Source of the DNA: Deltaproteobacteria bacterium
GTDB taxonomy: Bacteria > Desulfobacterota > Syntrophia > Syntrophales > UBA5619
Length of the DNA: 12,389 bases
Assembly (NCBI GenBank): GCA_023487865.1
Contig: JAMDBG010000116.1
Coordinates: 1 to 12,389 of the forward strand
Direction of reading: 5' to 3'
Under the pieces are notes generated by a model, which saw only the letters and a list, made by a program, of their open reading frames with translations, ran no database searches and was not told the origin of the DNA. The position numbers were made by a program, and so were the translations under genes. Positions 1 to 6,744 of this stretch are shown here, piece after piece; position 1 is the stretch's first letter, and every line of letters starts with the position of its first letter.

Positions 1-686
1 GCCTTCCTGACCTTATCCCGCTGGAGGCGGTGCTTTTCACCAACGGGAGCGCTGATCACCGGACCCCGCTCGGAATCGGATATCGGTCCGTCACAGAGGA
101 ATTCCGCCATCCCCTCCCCAGGGGGAAGCGGACCGAGGAGAACATTTCCGCTGGCATGCGACATGCGGGTCACGCTGCGGACCATAACGATGTTTCGGAT
201 CTCCTCCGAAAGGGTGAAGGCCCAGCGGGCCATTTCCTTGGCCTCCTGGAAATCCGACGGTTCCAGAAGAGGGATCTCCATGAGTCTGGCAAAATGACGC
301 GATTCTCCTTCATTGACGCTGGAGAGTGCACCCGGATCGTCGCAGGAGACAAGGACCATCCCGCCCCGCGTCCCCGACCCGGTGAGGTGGAGGAGAAAAT
401 CAGAGGCGACGTTGACGCCGTTCTGCTTCATGACGCACATCGACCGGAGTCCGGCAAAGGAAGCTGCCGCCGCAACTTCCATCGCCACCTTTTCATTGGT
501 GGACCATTCTACATACAGGCTCCCCTCTTTGGCAGTCCGGGAAAGGGTTTCAATGATCTCCGAAGAAGGGGTGCCCGGATATCCGGCAGCGACCCGCACA
601 CCTGCCTCCAGGGCGCCGCGGGCAATGGCTTCGTTCCCCATGAGCAGGACCTCGGCCCCTTCTTTTTGTTCCTTCTCTATTGACAT
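1..686 (-). CDS. Indolepyruvate/2-oxoacid:ferredoxin oxidoreductase alpha-subunit-like protein, 5' part only (runs off left edge)
   Basis: The minus-strand frame begins at ATG 686-684 and stays open to the left edge, giving 228 codons of the N-terminus. It resembles IorA, the thiamine-diphosphate subunit that oxidatively decarboxylates aryl-pyruvates to acyl-CoA and passes electrons to ferredoxin in the cytoplasm. Visible family motifs are a NEAIARGALEAGV stretch (residues 18-30), YPGTPSSEI (36-44), an EWSTNEK...EVAAAASFAG block (60-79) and MKQNGVNVASD (86-96), all typical of the pyrimidine-binding/alpha region of this family. The start is chosen because GGAGG lies 5 nt upstream. An in-frame ATG at 716 has no comparable site. 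The gene lies 64 nt downstream of the FrhB-like gene on the same strand, so the two probably form one operon. The C-terminal TPP-binding domain and any ferredoxin domain lie outside the window, so substrate and full length cannot be judged. Family assignment is firm; exact substrate is not. Confidence 0.85.
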   Translation of the reverse strand, partial: MSIEKEQKEGAEVLLMGNEAIARGALEAGVRVAAGYPGTPSSEIIETLSRTAKEGSLYVEWSTNEKVAMEVAAAASFAGLRSMCVMKQNGVNVASDFLLHLTGSGTRGGMVLVSCDDPGALSSVNEGESRHFARLMEIPLLEPSDFQEAKEMARWAFTLSEEIRNIVMVRSVTRMSHASGNVLLGPLPPGEGMAEFLCDGPISDSERGPVISAPVGEKHRLQRDKVRK

Positions 687-750
687 CCGTTCCTCCGCCC
701 CCTTGCTCCTCCGCATGGCTATGCAGCAGTGGCTGTGGAAATGGCCGGTT

Positions 751-1956
751 CTATGACTTTTGCGGGATTTTCATCCCGCCTTGCCCCTCGTGTTCGCCAG
801 TATCTTTCCCGACGGATGGCCGACTCGCCGCCCTCTTCTTATTCAGCGAGGCGGCCCTGAGTTTCTCCAGATTCCCGTCCGGGACCTCCCTGAATTCGAG
901 AACTCCCCGACGGCGTGCCGTCTCCATCAGATCGAGGCCCCGCTCCGTCCGGACAATGACCTGGTTCCAGTGGCGCGCCGTCTCCCATCCCTCCGGGAGG
1001 CGTGCCGAACCCACTGAGAGGTCGCTGAATTCGGCCGTCATATCGCCACACGCGTGACAGGATTCCCTGACACAGGGATTGATCTCGTCGAGTGAAATCC
1101 GGATGGTCTCATCTCGGGTATACACCTCGAGTTCGTGATAACGGCTGGGGGGGATATCCATCCCGGTAACGGCTGCAAGGTCCACCTTTTTCTCAAGAAC
1201 GGCGGTGAGATCTCGCCAGGAAAGGGCCCAGCCGCAGAAGAGCCCGACGACCAGACGGAGTTTTTCCATACCGTTATCGGTAGGCGTCACACTCTGGGTG
1301 CGCATCTTGGCAAGGGCGAGCGCCTGACAAGGGGTGGCCACAACGCCGATCTTGCGACACTCCCTGCGAATCGCCCGATTGAATTCCGCCACGGCGGGAG
1401 AGACCACGAAACGGCTCTTTCCCAGTCGGCCCGCTGATTCCGGATCGCTGACAGTGACGGCTTGGGGCAGCAGCCCCTCCCCTTCCCCGGCGAGAACGGT
1501 GGCATCGATCAATCCTTCATTGAGGGCCAGGGTGATCAAAGCGGTGACGGTTCCGCCGTGCTGGGATTGACGGCGGATAGCCGTATCCGTTGCACGGGTG
1601 ATGAAAAAATCTCTCATTGCGCCCAATTCGGGCGTGATTTCGATCCCATTATAGAGCTTTTTTTGCAGAGCACCAAGATCCGCCGGTGTCTGAGGACAGT
1701 AGTCGTAACACCTCCCCCGGATCAGGTCGCAGGAATGGAGTGTGACAGTTCTGTCGCGATAGGATGCCTGGTAAGGGCAGAGGTTGACACAGGCACCGCA
1801 ACCTGTACAGAGACCGGCCTTGAGGACCATCTCCTCCAGTTCCTTCTGACCCCCGCGGCCTTCAGGCTGCTCCGCGTGAGCTGCACCCCTATCCTTGGCC
1901 AGCTGCATGACTTGTTCATCCTCCAGATCACTGATACCTGTGAACGACCTATTCAT
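751..1956 (-). CDS. FrhB/FdhB-like (coenzyme F420 hydrogenase/dehydrogenase beta family) iron-sulfur flavoprotein
   Basis: This 401-residue cytoplasmic protein has the layout of the FrhB/FdhB family. Near the N-terminus is a ferredoxin-type cluster, C50-x2-C53-x2-C56-x3-C60-P, followed by C76, C83 and C87-P, which could help hold a second cluster. The FrhB N domain follows (QHGGTVTAL near 132-140), then the C domain with VVATPCQ (205-211), LFCGWAL (239-245) and the distal C295-x4-C300-x2-C303-G-D motif. Family members bind FAD and Fe-S clusters and shuttle electrons between ferredoxin, a flavin or F420, and a partner enzyme. In bacteria without F420 the acceptor is usually unknown. The neighbour downstream is an IorA-like gene, so a role as its electron partner is a reasonable inference. 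The start at 1956 has only a weak ribosome site. An in-frame ATG at 1908, which has GGAGG 11 nt upstream, would shorten the protein by 16 residues. The Lys/Arg/Gly-rich C-terminal tail (about 372-401) looks unstructured. Confidence 0.88.
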   Translation of the reverse strand: MNRSFTGISDLEDEQVMQLAKDRGAAHAEQPEGRGGQKELEEMVLKAGLCTGCGACVNLCPYQASYRDRTVTLHSCDLIRGRCYDYCPQTPADLGALQKKLYNGIEITPELGAMRDFFITRATDTAIRRQSQHGGTVTALITLALNEGLIDATVLAGEGEGLLPQAVTVSDPESAGRLGKSRFVVSPAVAEFNRAIRRECRKIGVVATPCQALALAKMRTQSVTPTDNGMEKLRLVVGLFCGWALSWRDLTAVLEKKVDLAAVTGMDIPPSRYHELEVYTRDETIRISLDEINPCVRESCHACGDMTAEFSDLSVGSARLPEGWETARHWNQVIVRTERGLDLMETARRRGVLEFREVPDGNLEKLRAASLNKKRAASRPSVGKDTGEHEGQGGMKIPQKS

Positions 1957-1974
1957 CCCGTCTTTTGCGGGCGC

Positions 1975-2005
1975 ATTCTAGCACAACTGGACGTTTTTCT
2001 GTCAA
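1975..2005 (-). promoter_or_regulatory. Candidate sigma70 promoter for the FrhB-like/IorA operon
   Basis: Read on the minus strand, a perfect TTGACA (2005-2000) is followed after 19 nt by TAGAAT (1980-1975). The -10 is preceded by TGC, which makes it an extended -10 and may compensate for the long spacer. Transcription would begin near 1968, leaving a leader of only about 12 nt before ATG 1956. That short leader makes the alternative start at 1908 worth considering. Confidence 0.55.
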
Positions 2006-2060
2006 CCCAAAAACATGAGAAAAAGGAAACAACAATTTAATCCGGACGTCAAGACTTCTG

Positions 2061-2089
2061 TTGACAATCCTTATTTCTTGTATTATGAA
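2061..2089 (+). promoter_or_regulatory. Candidate sigma70 promoter for tRNA-Asn
   Basis: A perfect TTGACA (2061-2066) is followed after 17 nt by TATGAA (2084-2089), a 4/6 match to the -10 consensus. The predicted start near 2096 lies about 13 nt before the mature tRNA 5' end, as expected for a short tRNA leader. It is divergent from the promoter of the minus-strand operon; the two -35 boxes are 55 nt apart. Confidence 0.6.
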
Positions 2090-2108
2090 GGCCCTCCGAA
2101 ACCGATTT

Positions 2109-2184
2109 TCCCCAGTAGCTCAGTCGGTAGAGCAGATGGCTGTTAACCATCGGGTCCGTGGTTCGAGTCCGCGCTGGGGAGCCA
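2109..2184 (+). tRNA. tRNA-Asn (anticodon GTT)
   Basis: The 76-nt sequence folds as a complete cloverleaf. The acceptor stem is TCCCCAG/CTGGGGA (2109-2115 with 2174-2180), discriminator G2181 and an encoded CCA (2182-2184). The D stem is GCTC/GAGC, and the anticodon stem GATGG/CCATC carries the loop CTGTTAA with anticodon GTT at 2142-2144. The variable loop has five bases, and the T arm CGTGG-TTCGAGT-CCGCG is regular. GTT reads Asn codons AAC and AAU. I found no second copy of the 3' end in the window, so there is no sign here of an element integrated at this gene. Confidence 0.97.
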
Positions 2185-2192
2185 TATATTTC

Positions 2193-2236
2193 AAGGGGTT
2201 AGCCAACATATGGTTAGCCCTTTGTTGTTTTCTTCT
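2193..2236 (+). terminator. Rho-independent terminator after tRNA-Asn
   Basis: A 12-bp stem with one bulged G (2193-2205 pairing with 2211-2222, two G-T pairs) encloses the loop ACATA and is followed by a T-rich tract (2223-2236). It begins 8 nt after the tRNA CCA end, so it would end a single-gene tRNA transcript. Confidence 0.7.
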
Positions 2237-2525
2237 GGTAAGGGGTCCGACTGATATCAACAGCCCTCCGCTTATTGCATGGATACAGAAATTCTGCGCA
2301 TGCCGATCACCTCTGTCAAGACCGCGGATACTCTTGGGATGCCTGTATTCATGCATGAAGCATCATCAAAAAGGGCGCTCGGGCGGGGACTGTCTGGAGT
2401 AGGCGTGAAAAGCTCTATAATGGGATCGAAAGGGCCGAAAGGCGGCTTGCTCTCCCGATCGTTCGGGTGTCAAGATACAACCTTCCATTATCCTCGGCAC
2501 TCCCCCCTTCATTGGACAACATTAC
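2237..2525. other. Intergenic stretch without a convincing gene
   Basis: This part of the roughly 400-bp gap between the tRNA terminator and the MFS gene holds no frame I can assign to a family. A plus-strand frame (2279-2575, 98 codons) lacks a ribosome site and recognisable motifs. On the minus strand a stop-to-stop frame (2469-2272, 66 codons) is rich in Pro and Ser and lacks an upstream ATG, so it could be an eroded gene end. A perfect TATAAT occurs at 2416-2421 but has no recognisable -35 at 16-18 nt. Confidence 0.4.
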
Positions 2526-2555
2526 TTGACATGCAAGTCCATTGCTGCTTACACT
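2526..2555 (+). promoter_or_regulatory. Candidate promoter for the MFS carrier
   Basis: A perfect TTGACA (2526-2531) is followed after 18 nt by TACACT (2550-2555), a 4/6 match to the -10 consensus. The start of transcription would be near 2562. The leader of about 80 nt contains a small AACTT-CAT-AAGTT dyad (2566-2578), which might be an operator half or simply chance. Confidence 0.45.
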
Positions 2556-2641
2556 CCCTCCGCCGAACTTCATAAGTTATCACATCTGATCAAGTGTACC
2601 TGACAGAGGCACTGAAAGGCGGCCGGGGCGGAATTTAAGAT

Positions 2642-3910
2642 ATGGCGACATTATCCATCGATAAAAAGGGCAAGGTCTTCTATGGCTGGTGGATAGTTTT
2701 AATCATGTCTATTCTTTCAACTTATGGCAGTGGTGTTTTTTATTACGGTTTCAGTACGTTCGTGAAACCCGTCGTCAGAGATCTTGCCTGGAGCATGACG
2801 GTGGTTTCCGGCGCTTTCTCCATTTACCGCCTCGAGGCGGGGATAGCCGCTCCCATTGTGGGTTACCTTTTAGATCGAATCGGTCCCCAAAAACTGGTCT
2901 TCGCCGGCGGCCTCGTCATGGGGGGCGGGTTTATCTATCTGAGTTATGTAAATACCGTCTTGCCTTTCTATGCCGCCATTATCTTCATCTCCTTCGGGTG
3001 GAGCGCTTGTGCCGGGGCAGCCGTTGGTAATCCTCTGGTTGGTAAGTGGTTTGTGAAAAAAAGAGGCAGTGCCATCGGTATTTACGCAGCCGCACGCGGG
3101 CTTGCCGGCCTCCTTGTCCCGCTGGTGGCTTATCTGATTGTCCAGTATGGATGGCGTTCGGCCCTTTTAATATTGGGATCACTCACATGGCTTATCGTCC
3201 TGCCGTTATCTTTTTTCTTAAAACACTCGCCTGAGCGGCATGGGCTTTTACCGGATGGCGAATCGTCCGGGCCAGACCCTTACGATACCCGCCGAACGGT
3301 CAAGGCCGAAAAAACCGCGGAGGACGTTGACTTTTCTCTTGGAAAAGCTTTGGCCACATCCGCATTCTGGATACTCACGATATGTCTTTTTACCCACCAG
3401 ATGACGCAGGCGGCCGTATTCGTCCATCTGATTCCTTACCTCATCGACATGGGCACTGATCCTGCGTCCGCTGCATCTGTGGTGACTCTTGTCGCACTTG
3501 TCAGCATGGTAGGCAGATACGGAGCCGGATGGCTCAGCGATCGATTCAACAAAAAATGGCTGCTGATCATTCTGTTCATTATGCAGCCCATCGGCATTTT
3601 TTCGCTTATCCGGATGCGCATTTTTATGGATCTCATTCCCTTTGTTCTCCTGTATTCCATCGCCTATGGCGGCACTGTGGTCGTTAAGACGACCATCATC
3701 GGCGACTACTATGGCCGGAAGAACTTTGGAACAATATTCGGGGCCAATCAGGGACTCAGTACATTTGGTGGCATCGTCGGTCCTCTCCTGGCCGGATTGG
3801 CTTATGACATAACCGGGAGTTATCATCTGGCTTTTACATCTTTTGCCGTCATGATGGCTTTCACAGCGCTGTTGATATCATTTTTAAAACGTCCCATCCT
3901 GGTAAAATGA
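2642..3910 (+). CDS. MFS transporter, oxalate/formate antiporter or monocarboxylate carrier type
   Basis: This 422-residue, highly hydrophobic inner-membrane protein has the two-half, about 12-helix arrangement of the major facilitator superfamily. The loop 2-3 signature is GYLLDRIGPQKL (74-85), and its counterpart in the second half is GWLSDRFNKK (297-306). WFVKKRGSAIGI (136-147) and GDYYGRKNFGTIFG (354-367) are typical of the oxalate/formate antiporter and monocarboxylate porter branches. A charged central loop spans about residues 194-235. The family moves small carboxylates by proton symport or by exchange. The substrate cannot be read from sequence, but the downstream CoA-transferase and CitE-like lyase suggest a mono- or dicarboxylic acid that is then activated and cleaved. 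The ribosome site before ATG 2642 is weak. The gap of 160 nt to the CoA-transferase has no clear terminator, so co-transcription is possible. Confidence 0.88.
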   Translation: MATLSIDKKGKVFYGWWIVLIMSILSTYGSGVFYYGFSTFVKPVVRDLAWSMTVVSGAFSIYRLEAGIAAPIVGYLLDRIGPQKLVFAGGLVMGGGFIYLSYVNTVLPFYAAIIFISFGWSACAGAAVGNPLVGKWFVKKRGSAIGIYAAARGLAGLLVPLVAYLIVQYGWRSALLILGSLTWLIVLPLSFFLKHSPERHGLLPDGESSGPDPYDTRRTVKAEKTAEDVDFSLGKALATSAFWILTICLFTHQMTQAAVFVHLIPYLIDMGTDPASAASVVTLVALVSMVGRYGAGWLSDRFNKKWLLIILFIMQPIGIFSLIRMRIFMDLIPFVLLYSIAYGGTVVVKTTIIGDYYGRKNFGTIFGANQGLSTFGGIVGPLLAGLAYDITGSYHLAFTSFAVMMAFTALLISFLKRPILVK

Positions 3911-4070
3911 TATCCTGCTGACGCTGACGAAAAGATTTTTGATCAATTGATTTTCATTGACCGCTATCGATGTGTAAGGAGGAACTCCGCCCTCACATAT
4001 GATAAATGTGTCGCAGGGTGGGTAACTCAAAAAGAATCAAGTTAATTGCTGCCATCTCTGTAAGGAGATC

Positions 4071-5237
4071 ATGATGAACCAAAATGGTAATCAGATGCTG
4101 CACGGGATTAAGGTGTTGGATATCGCGAATCTTCTCGCCCAAGGGGGGGGGGATCCCATGCGCAACTGGGGTGAAAAGAAAAACGGGATATCGCTGGCTT
4201 GGAAATCCTATAGCCGCGGCAAGCGTCTCTTGTCGGTCGATATGCATCAATCCGCCGGTCAGGAGATCATTAAAAAGCTTGCCGCTCAATCCGATGTGTT
4301 GATTGAAAATTTTCGACCGGGAAGACTGGAGGAGTGGGGGTTGGGATATGACCAGCTCTCGGCGATCAATCCCAAACTCATCATGGTCAGGGTAACGGGA
4401 TGGGGGCAGACGGGACCCTATAAAGACCGTCCTGGCTTCGGTACTTTAGCGGAAGCATTCAGTGGCTTTGCCCATATTACGGGGCAAGCTGACGGCCCTC
4501 CGACCCTCCCCCCCTTTGGCCTTGCCGATGGTATTACCATGCTTACCGGGACCTATGCCGTGATGATGGCCCTCTATGACCGGGATATTCACGATCAATC
4601 CGGACAGATGATCGATTTAAGTATTTACGAATCGATCTTTTCGATCCTCGGGCCGCAGGTGACAGAATATGATCAGTTAGGAATTATTGCCAAAAGGGTG
4701 GGAAATCGTTCTCCCCGGGGGGTCCCCCGTAATGCGTATAAAACCTCCGACGGTCGGTGGGTGGCCTTATCCGCTAATGCCCCCAACATTGCTGCCCGGC
4801 TTTTCCGGGCAATCGGACGGGAGGATATGAACACCGATCCCCGGTATGCAACCGCGGACGCCCGCCTGGCTCATGGGGATGAAGTGGATGGAATCGTCAG
4901 CCATTGGATTGCCCGGCATTCCTTGAAAGAGGTTTTAGAAATCCTGCAGGAGAATGAAGTGTCCATTGGTCCGATTTACGATGTCCAGCAGCTTGTGGAA
5001 GACCCCCATGTTCAAAGCCGGGGAACGGTTATTCAAATGCCGGACCAGGATTTGGGGAAAGTTCGCATACCGAATATCGCCCCCAGGTTTTCCCGAACCC
5101 CCGGAAAAATACAATATACGGGAAAGAATGAAATCGGGTACGATACTTTGGATATTTTAAAGGAAATCGGCTATGCCGATGAAGAAATACAAGATATGGC
5201 AGAGAATCGGATCATCAGAGGAAGAGGAATATCATAA
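4071..5237 (+). CDS. Class III (CaiB/BaiF/Frc-type) CoA-transferase with a shortened N-terminal fold
   Basis: This protein moves CoA between carboxylic acids through an aspartyl-CoA mixed anhydride, in the cytoplasm. Family features seen are HGIKVLDIANLLA (11-23), the GKRLLSVDM stretch (50-58), DVLIENFRPG (75-84), VRVTGWGQTGPY (107-118) and LADGITMLTG (151-160). D153 in the last is the expected catalytic Asp (Asp169 of formyl-CoA transferase). The C-terminal part includes PIYDVQQLVEDPHVQSRG (301-318). At 388 residues it is slightly short, and the loss is local. After LLA the usual GP...LAD-GA-VIKVE segment (about 20 residues) is absent and the sequence resumes at QGGGDPMRNWG (24-34). A run of ten G (4143-4152) sits at that junction. 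The frame is otherwise intact. AAGGAG (4062-4067) lies 3 nt before the first ATG and 6 nt before the second (4074), so 4074 may be the real start. The donor and acceptor acids are unknown; succinyl-CoA with a malate- or citramalate-like acid is a guess from the next gene. Confidence 0.88.
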   Translation: MMNQNGNQMLHGIKVLDIANLLAQGGGDPMRNWGEKKNGISLAWKSYSRGKRLLSVDMHQSAGQEIIKKLAAQSDVLIENFRPGRLEEWGLGYDQLSAINPKLIMVRVTGWGQTGPYKDRPGFGTLAEAFSGFAHITGQADGPPTLPPFGLADGITMLTGTYAVMMALYDRDIHDQSGQMIDLSIYESIFSILGPQVTEYDQLGIIAKRVGNRSPRGVPRNAYKTSDGRWVALSANAPNIAARLFRAIGREDMNTDPRYATADARLAHGDEVDGIVSHWIARHSLKEVLEILQENEVSIGPIYDVQQLVEDPHVQSRGTVIQMPDQDLGKVRIPNIAPRFSRTPGKIQYTGKNEIGYDTLDILKEIGYADEEIQDMAENRIIRGRGIS

Positions 5238-5284
5238 ACGCAATGGATGACATCATGATATATTGAACAGCGATGGAGATCCTT

Positions 5285-6280
5285 ATGCCCACCCTGCAAA
5301 ACGAAGCACGAAAGCTTGTGCGAAGATCGAAGCTGTATGTGCCTGTCAACCGGGAAAAATTCGTGACCACCGCCTGGACGAGGAGAGCCGATTGTATCAT
5401 CATCGATCTTGAGGATTCGGTGGCTCCGGCTGATAAAGATTCAGCCCGTAAGATGGTAAAGGATGCGATCCCGCTTGTAAGTAAAGGGGGCGCCGATGTT
5501 CAGATCCGATTCAATCGCGGCCTGGAAGAAGAGGATCTTGAGGAATGTGTTCGGCCAAAAGTCGCCTGCCTCATGATTCCGAAATGCGAATCTGCCGGGG
5601 AAATCCAATGGATCGATGATCTGGTGGCGCAGCTCGAAAAAGATCGGGGGCTGCCAATCGGGATGATTCAATTTCATCTCATCATCGAGAGCGCTCTCGG
5701 GCTCATCCGTATGGCAGAGATAGCCATGGCCAGTCCGCGGAACGTCCAGATCAATGTGGGTCATGGCGATCTGTCCGTCGACATGGGCTTCAGTCGATTT
5801 GCTGAATTGGACTATGAACAGTATTACTATGCCGAGAGCGCTTTGCTTGTTGCGGCGCGGGCCGCGAATATCCAGGCGACAGGCCTGGGGGCGCAGAAGG
5901 GCGTTGATTTCACCAATATTGCTTCCCGTACCGAGGAAATCTTGAAAGCTTGCCGTAATGCCCAGGCAATGGGGTATTTTGGAACCAGTTGCGTTCACCC
6001 GGCATGGGTGAAACCGATCAATGAGGGATTCAAGCCGGCTGACGCTGAAGTTGCCTGGGCGCGAAAAGTGAAGGAAGCCCTTGAAGAAGCCTATTGCCAG
6101 GGAAAGGGATCGGTCAAAGTGGACGGTCAGATGTATGATGTGGCCCATTGGAAGCAGGCGGGGAATATTTTGGAACGGGCTGAAAGGATTGCCGAACGAG
6201 AAGCGGAAAAGGCCGCCGCCTTGGAATCTGCGGGATGCATTAATCCATCATCCGAACCTCGGAATTTTTTGTCCCGCTGA
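5285..6280 (+). CDS. CitE-like lyase (HpcH/HpaI aldolase, malyl-/citramalyl-CoA lyase family)
   Basis: The product, 331 residues, belongs to the citrate lyase beta-subunit-like family: Mg-dependent TIM-barrel enzymes that cleave or form the C-C bond of 3-hydroxy-acyl-CoAs such as malyl-CoA or citramalyl-CoA. Numbered from ATG 5285, the motifs are RSKLYVPVNREKF (14-26), IIIDLEDSV (38-46), the acyl-binding Arg in QIRFN (73-77), the metal ligand Glu in IIESALGL (133-140), the metal ligand Asp in VGHGDLSVDMG (158-168) and a GTSCVHPAWV block (233-242) near the lid. All expected active-site residues are present. The start is placed at 5285 because GGAG (5275-5278) lies 6 nt upstream; the ATG at 5273 has no ribosome site. 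It follows the CoA-transferase by 47 nt, so the two are almost certainly co-transcribed and probably act one after the other. No hydratase or epimerase is present here, which favours an acid whose CoA ester can be cleaved directly. Confidence 0.9.
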   Translation: MPTLQNEARKLVRRSKLYVPVNREKFVTTAWTRRADCIIIDLEDSVAPADKDSARKMVKDAIPLVSKGGADVQIRFNRGLEEEDLEECVRPKVACLMIPKCESAGEIQWIDDLVAQLEKDRGLPIGMIQFHLIIESALGLIRMAEIAMASPRNVQINVGHGDLSVDMGFSRFAELDYEQYYYAESALLVAARAANIQATGLGAQKGVDFTNIASRTEEILKACRNAQAMGYFGTSCVHPAWVKPINEGFKPADAEVAWARKVKEALEEAYCQGKGSVKVDGQMYDVAHWKQAGNILERAERIAEREAEKAAALESAGCINPSSEPRNFLSR

Positions 6281-6314
6281 CCTCCTGCTTTGTGTAACCT
6301 TACCACCCGGGACA

Positions 6315-6335
6315 GACCATGATACCGACCATGAT
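6315..6335 (+). repeat. Tandem GACCATGAT direct repeat upstream of the dodecin promoter
   Basis: GACCATGAT occurs at 6315-6323 and again at 6327-6335, separated by ACC. The 12-bp period is close to one helical turn, and the second copy ends 4 nt before the -35 box. This is the geometry of a class II activator site or a dimer bound to direct repeats. The binding protein is unknown. Confidence 0.5.
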
Positions 6336-6339
6336 TTCA

Positions 6340-6368
6340 TTGACATAGCGTGTGATATTCTCTATAGT
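6340..6368 (+). promoter_or_regulatory. Near-consensus sigma70 promoter for the dodecin gene
   Basis: A perfect TTGACA (6340-6345), a 17-nt spacer and TATAGT (6363-6368, 5/6 match) make this the best promoter in the window. Transcription should begin near 6375, which leaves a leader of about 95 nt before the dodecin ATG. It separates dodecin from the CitE-like gene as its own unit. Confidence 0.75.
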
Positions 6369-6470
6369 TACAGTCAAGAGTCAATCATTCACCCATTAAC
6401 GCGATAACGACAGCGGTAACCTTTTTATCATCACTTAAACAAACCAGCCATTAGGAAAGGAGGCGGCGCG

Positions 6471-6680
6471 ATGTCCATTTACAAAATCGTCGAAATTGTA
6501 GGTACAAGTCCAAAGTCCTGGGAAGATGCCACTCAGAAGGCTCTGGCGACAGCCGCAAAATCCCTCGAGGAGCTGAGGGTTGCTGAAGTCGTCCGTCAGG
6601 ATGTCACACTCGATGGAGGAAAGATCACCTCTTTCCGGATCCGGCTCAACCTCTCCTTCAAGTATCGTGCGGATATGTAA
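6471..6680 (+). CDS. Dodecin (flavin-storage/sequestering protein), tryptophan-less type
   Basis: A 69-residue protein of typical dodecin size. Dodecins form hollow dodecamers that bind flavins in pairs and buffer free riboflavin, FMN or FAD in the cytoplasm. The fold signature is clear: MSIYKIVEIVGTSPKSW at the N-terminus, a helix with many alanines (about 18-33), then the strands RVAEVVRQDV and KITSFRIRLNLSF. In well-studied dodecins a Trp at about position 36-38 stacks on the flavin. Here the aligned segment is LRVAEVV, so the position holds Val37 and the only Trp is W17 in the SW motif. AAAGGAGG (6456-6463) lies 7 nt before the ATG, a very strong ribosome site. Strong promoter, strong ribosome site and terminator together point to a highly expressed single-gene unit. 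A flavin-buffering role fits the flavoenzyme content nearby, but the ligand is uncertain without the Trp. Confidence 0.92.
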   Translation: MSIYKIVEIVGTSPKSWEDATQKALATAAKSLEELRVAEVVRQDVTLDGGKITSFRIRLNLSFKYRADM

Positions 6681-6702
6681 AACATCCAATAGGGCGGTGA
6701 GA

Positions 6703-6735
6703 CACAAGGGGGGGCCATAGGCCCCTCTTGTGCTT
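6703..6735 (+). terminator. Rho-independent-like terminator after dodecin
   Basis: CACAAG (6703-6708) pairs with CTTGTG (6727-6732), and the stem continues through a G-rich/C-rich segment to GGCC-type pairs around the loop ATA, with one bulged G and one G-T pair. The stem is long and strong, but only a short CTTT follows, so termination may be incomplete. It begins 22 nt after the dodecin stop. Confidence 0.65.
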
Positions 6736-6744
6736 TCCCCCTAA

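Noticed and set aside
30..683. Plus-strand frame of 217 codons at the left edge
   Set aside because: It is the antisense of the IorA-like gene, whose minus-strand translation shows clear family motifs; this frame has no recognisable domain.
2109..2184. tRNA-Asn as an attachment site for an integrated element
   Set aside because: No integrase gene and no repeated tRNA 3' end were found in the window.
2061..2402. Plus-strand frame of 113 codons running through the tRNA
   Set aside because: It spans the complete tRNA-Asn and its terminator, so it cannot be a real protein gene.
3976..4025. AAGGAGG at 3976-3982 followed by a short frame (ATG 3999, eight codons)
   Set aside because: The distance from the ribosome site to the ATG is about 16 nt and the peptide is too short to support; only the site itself is real.
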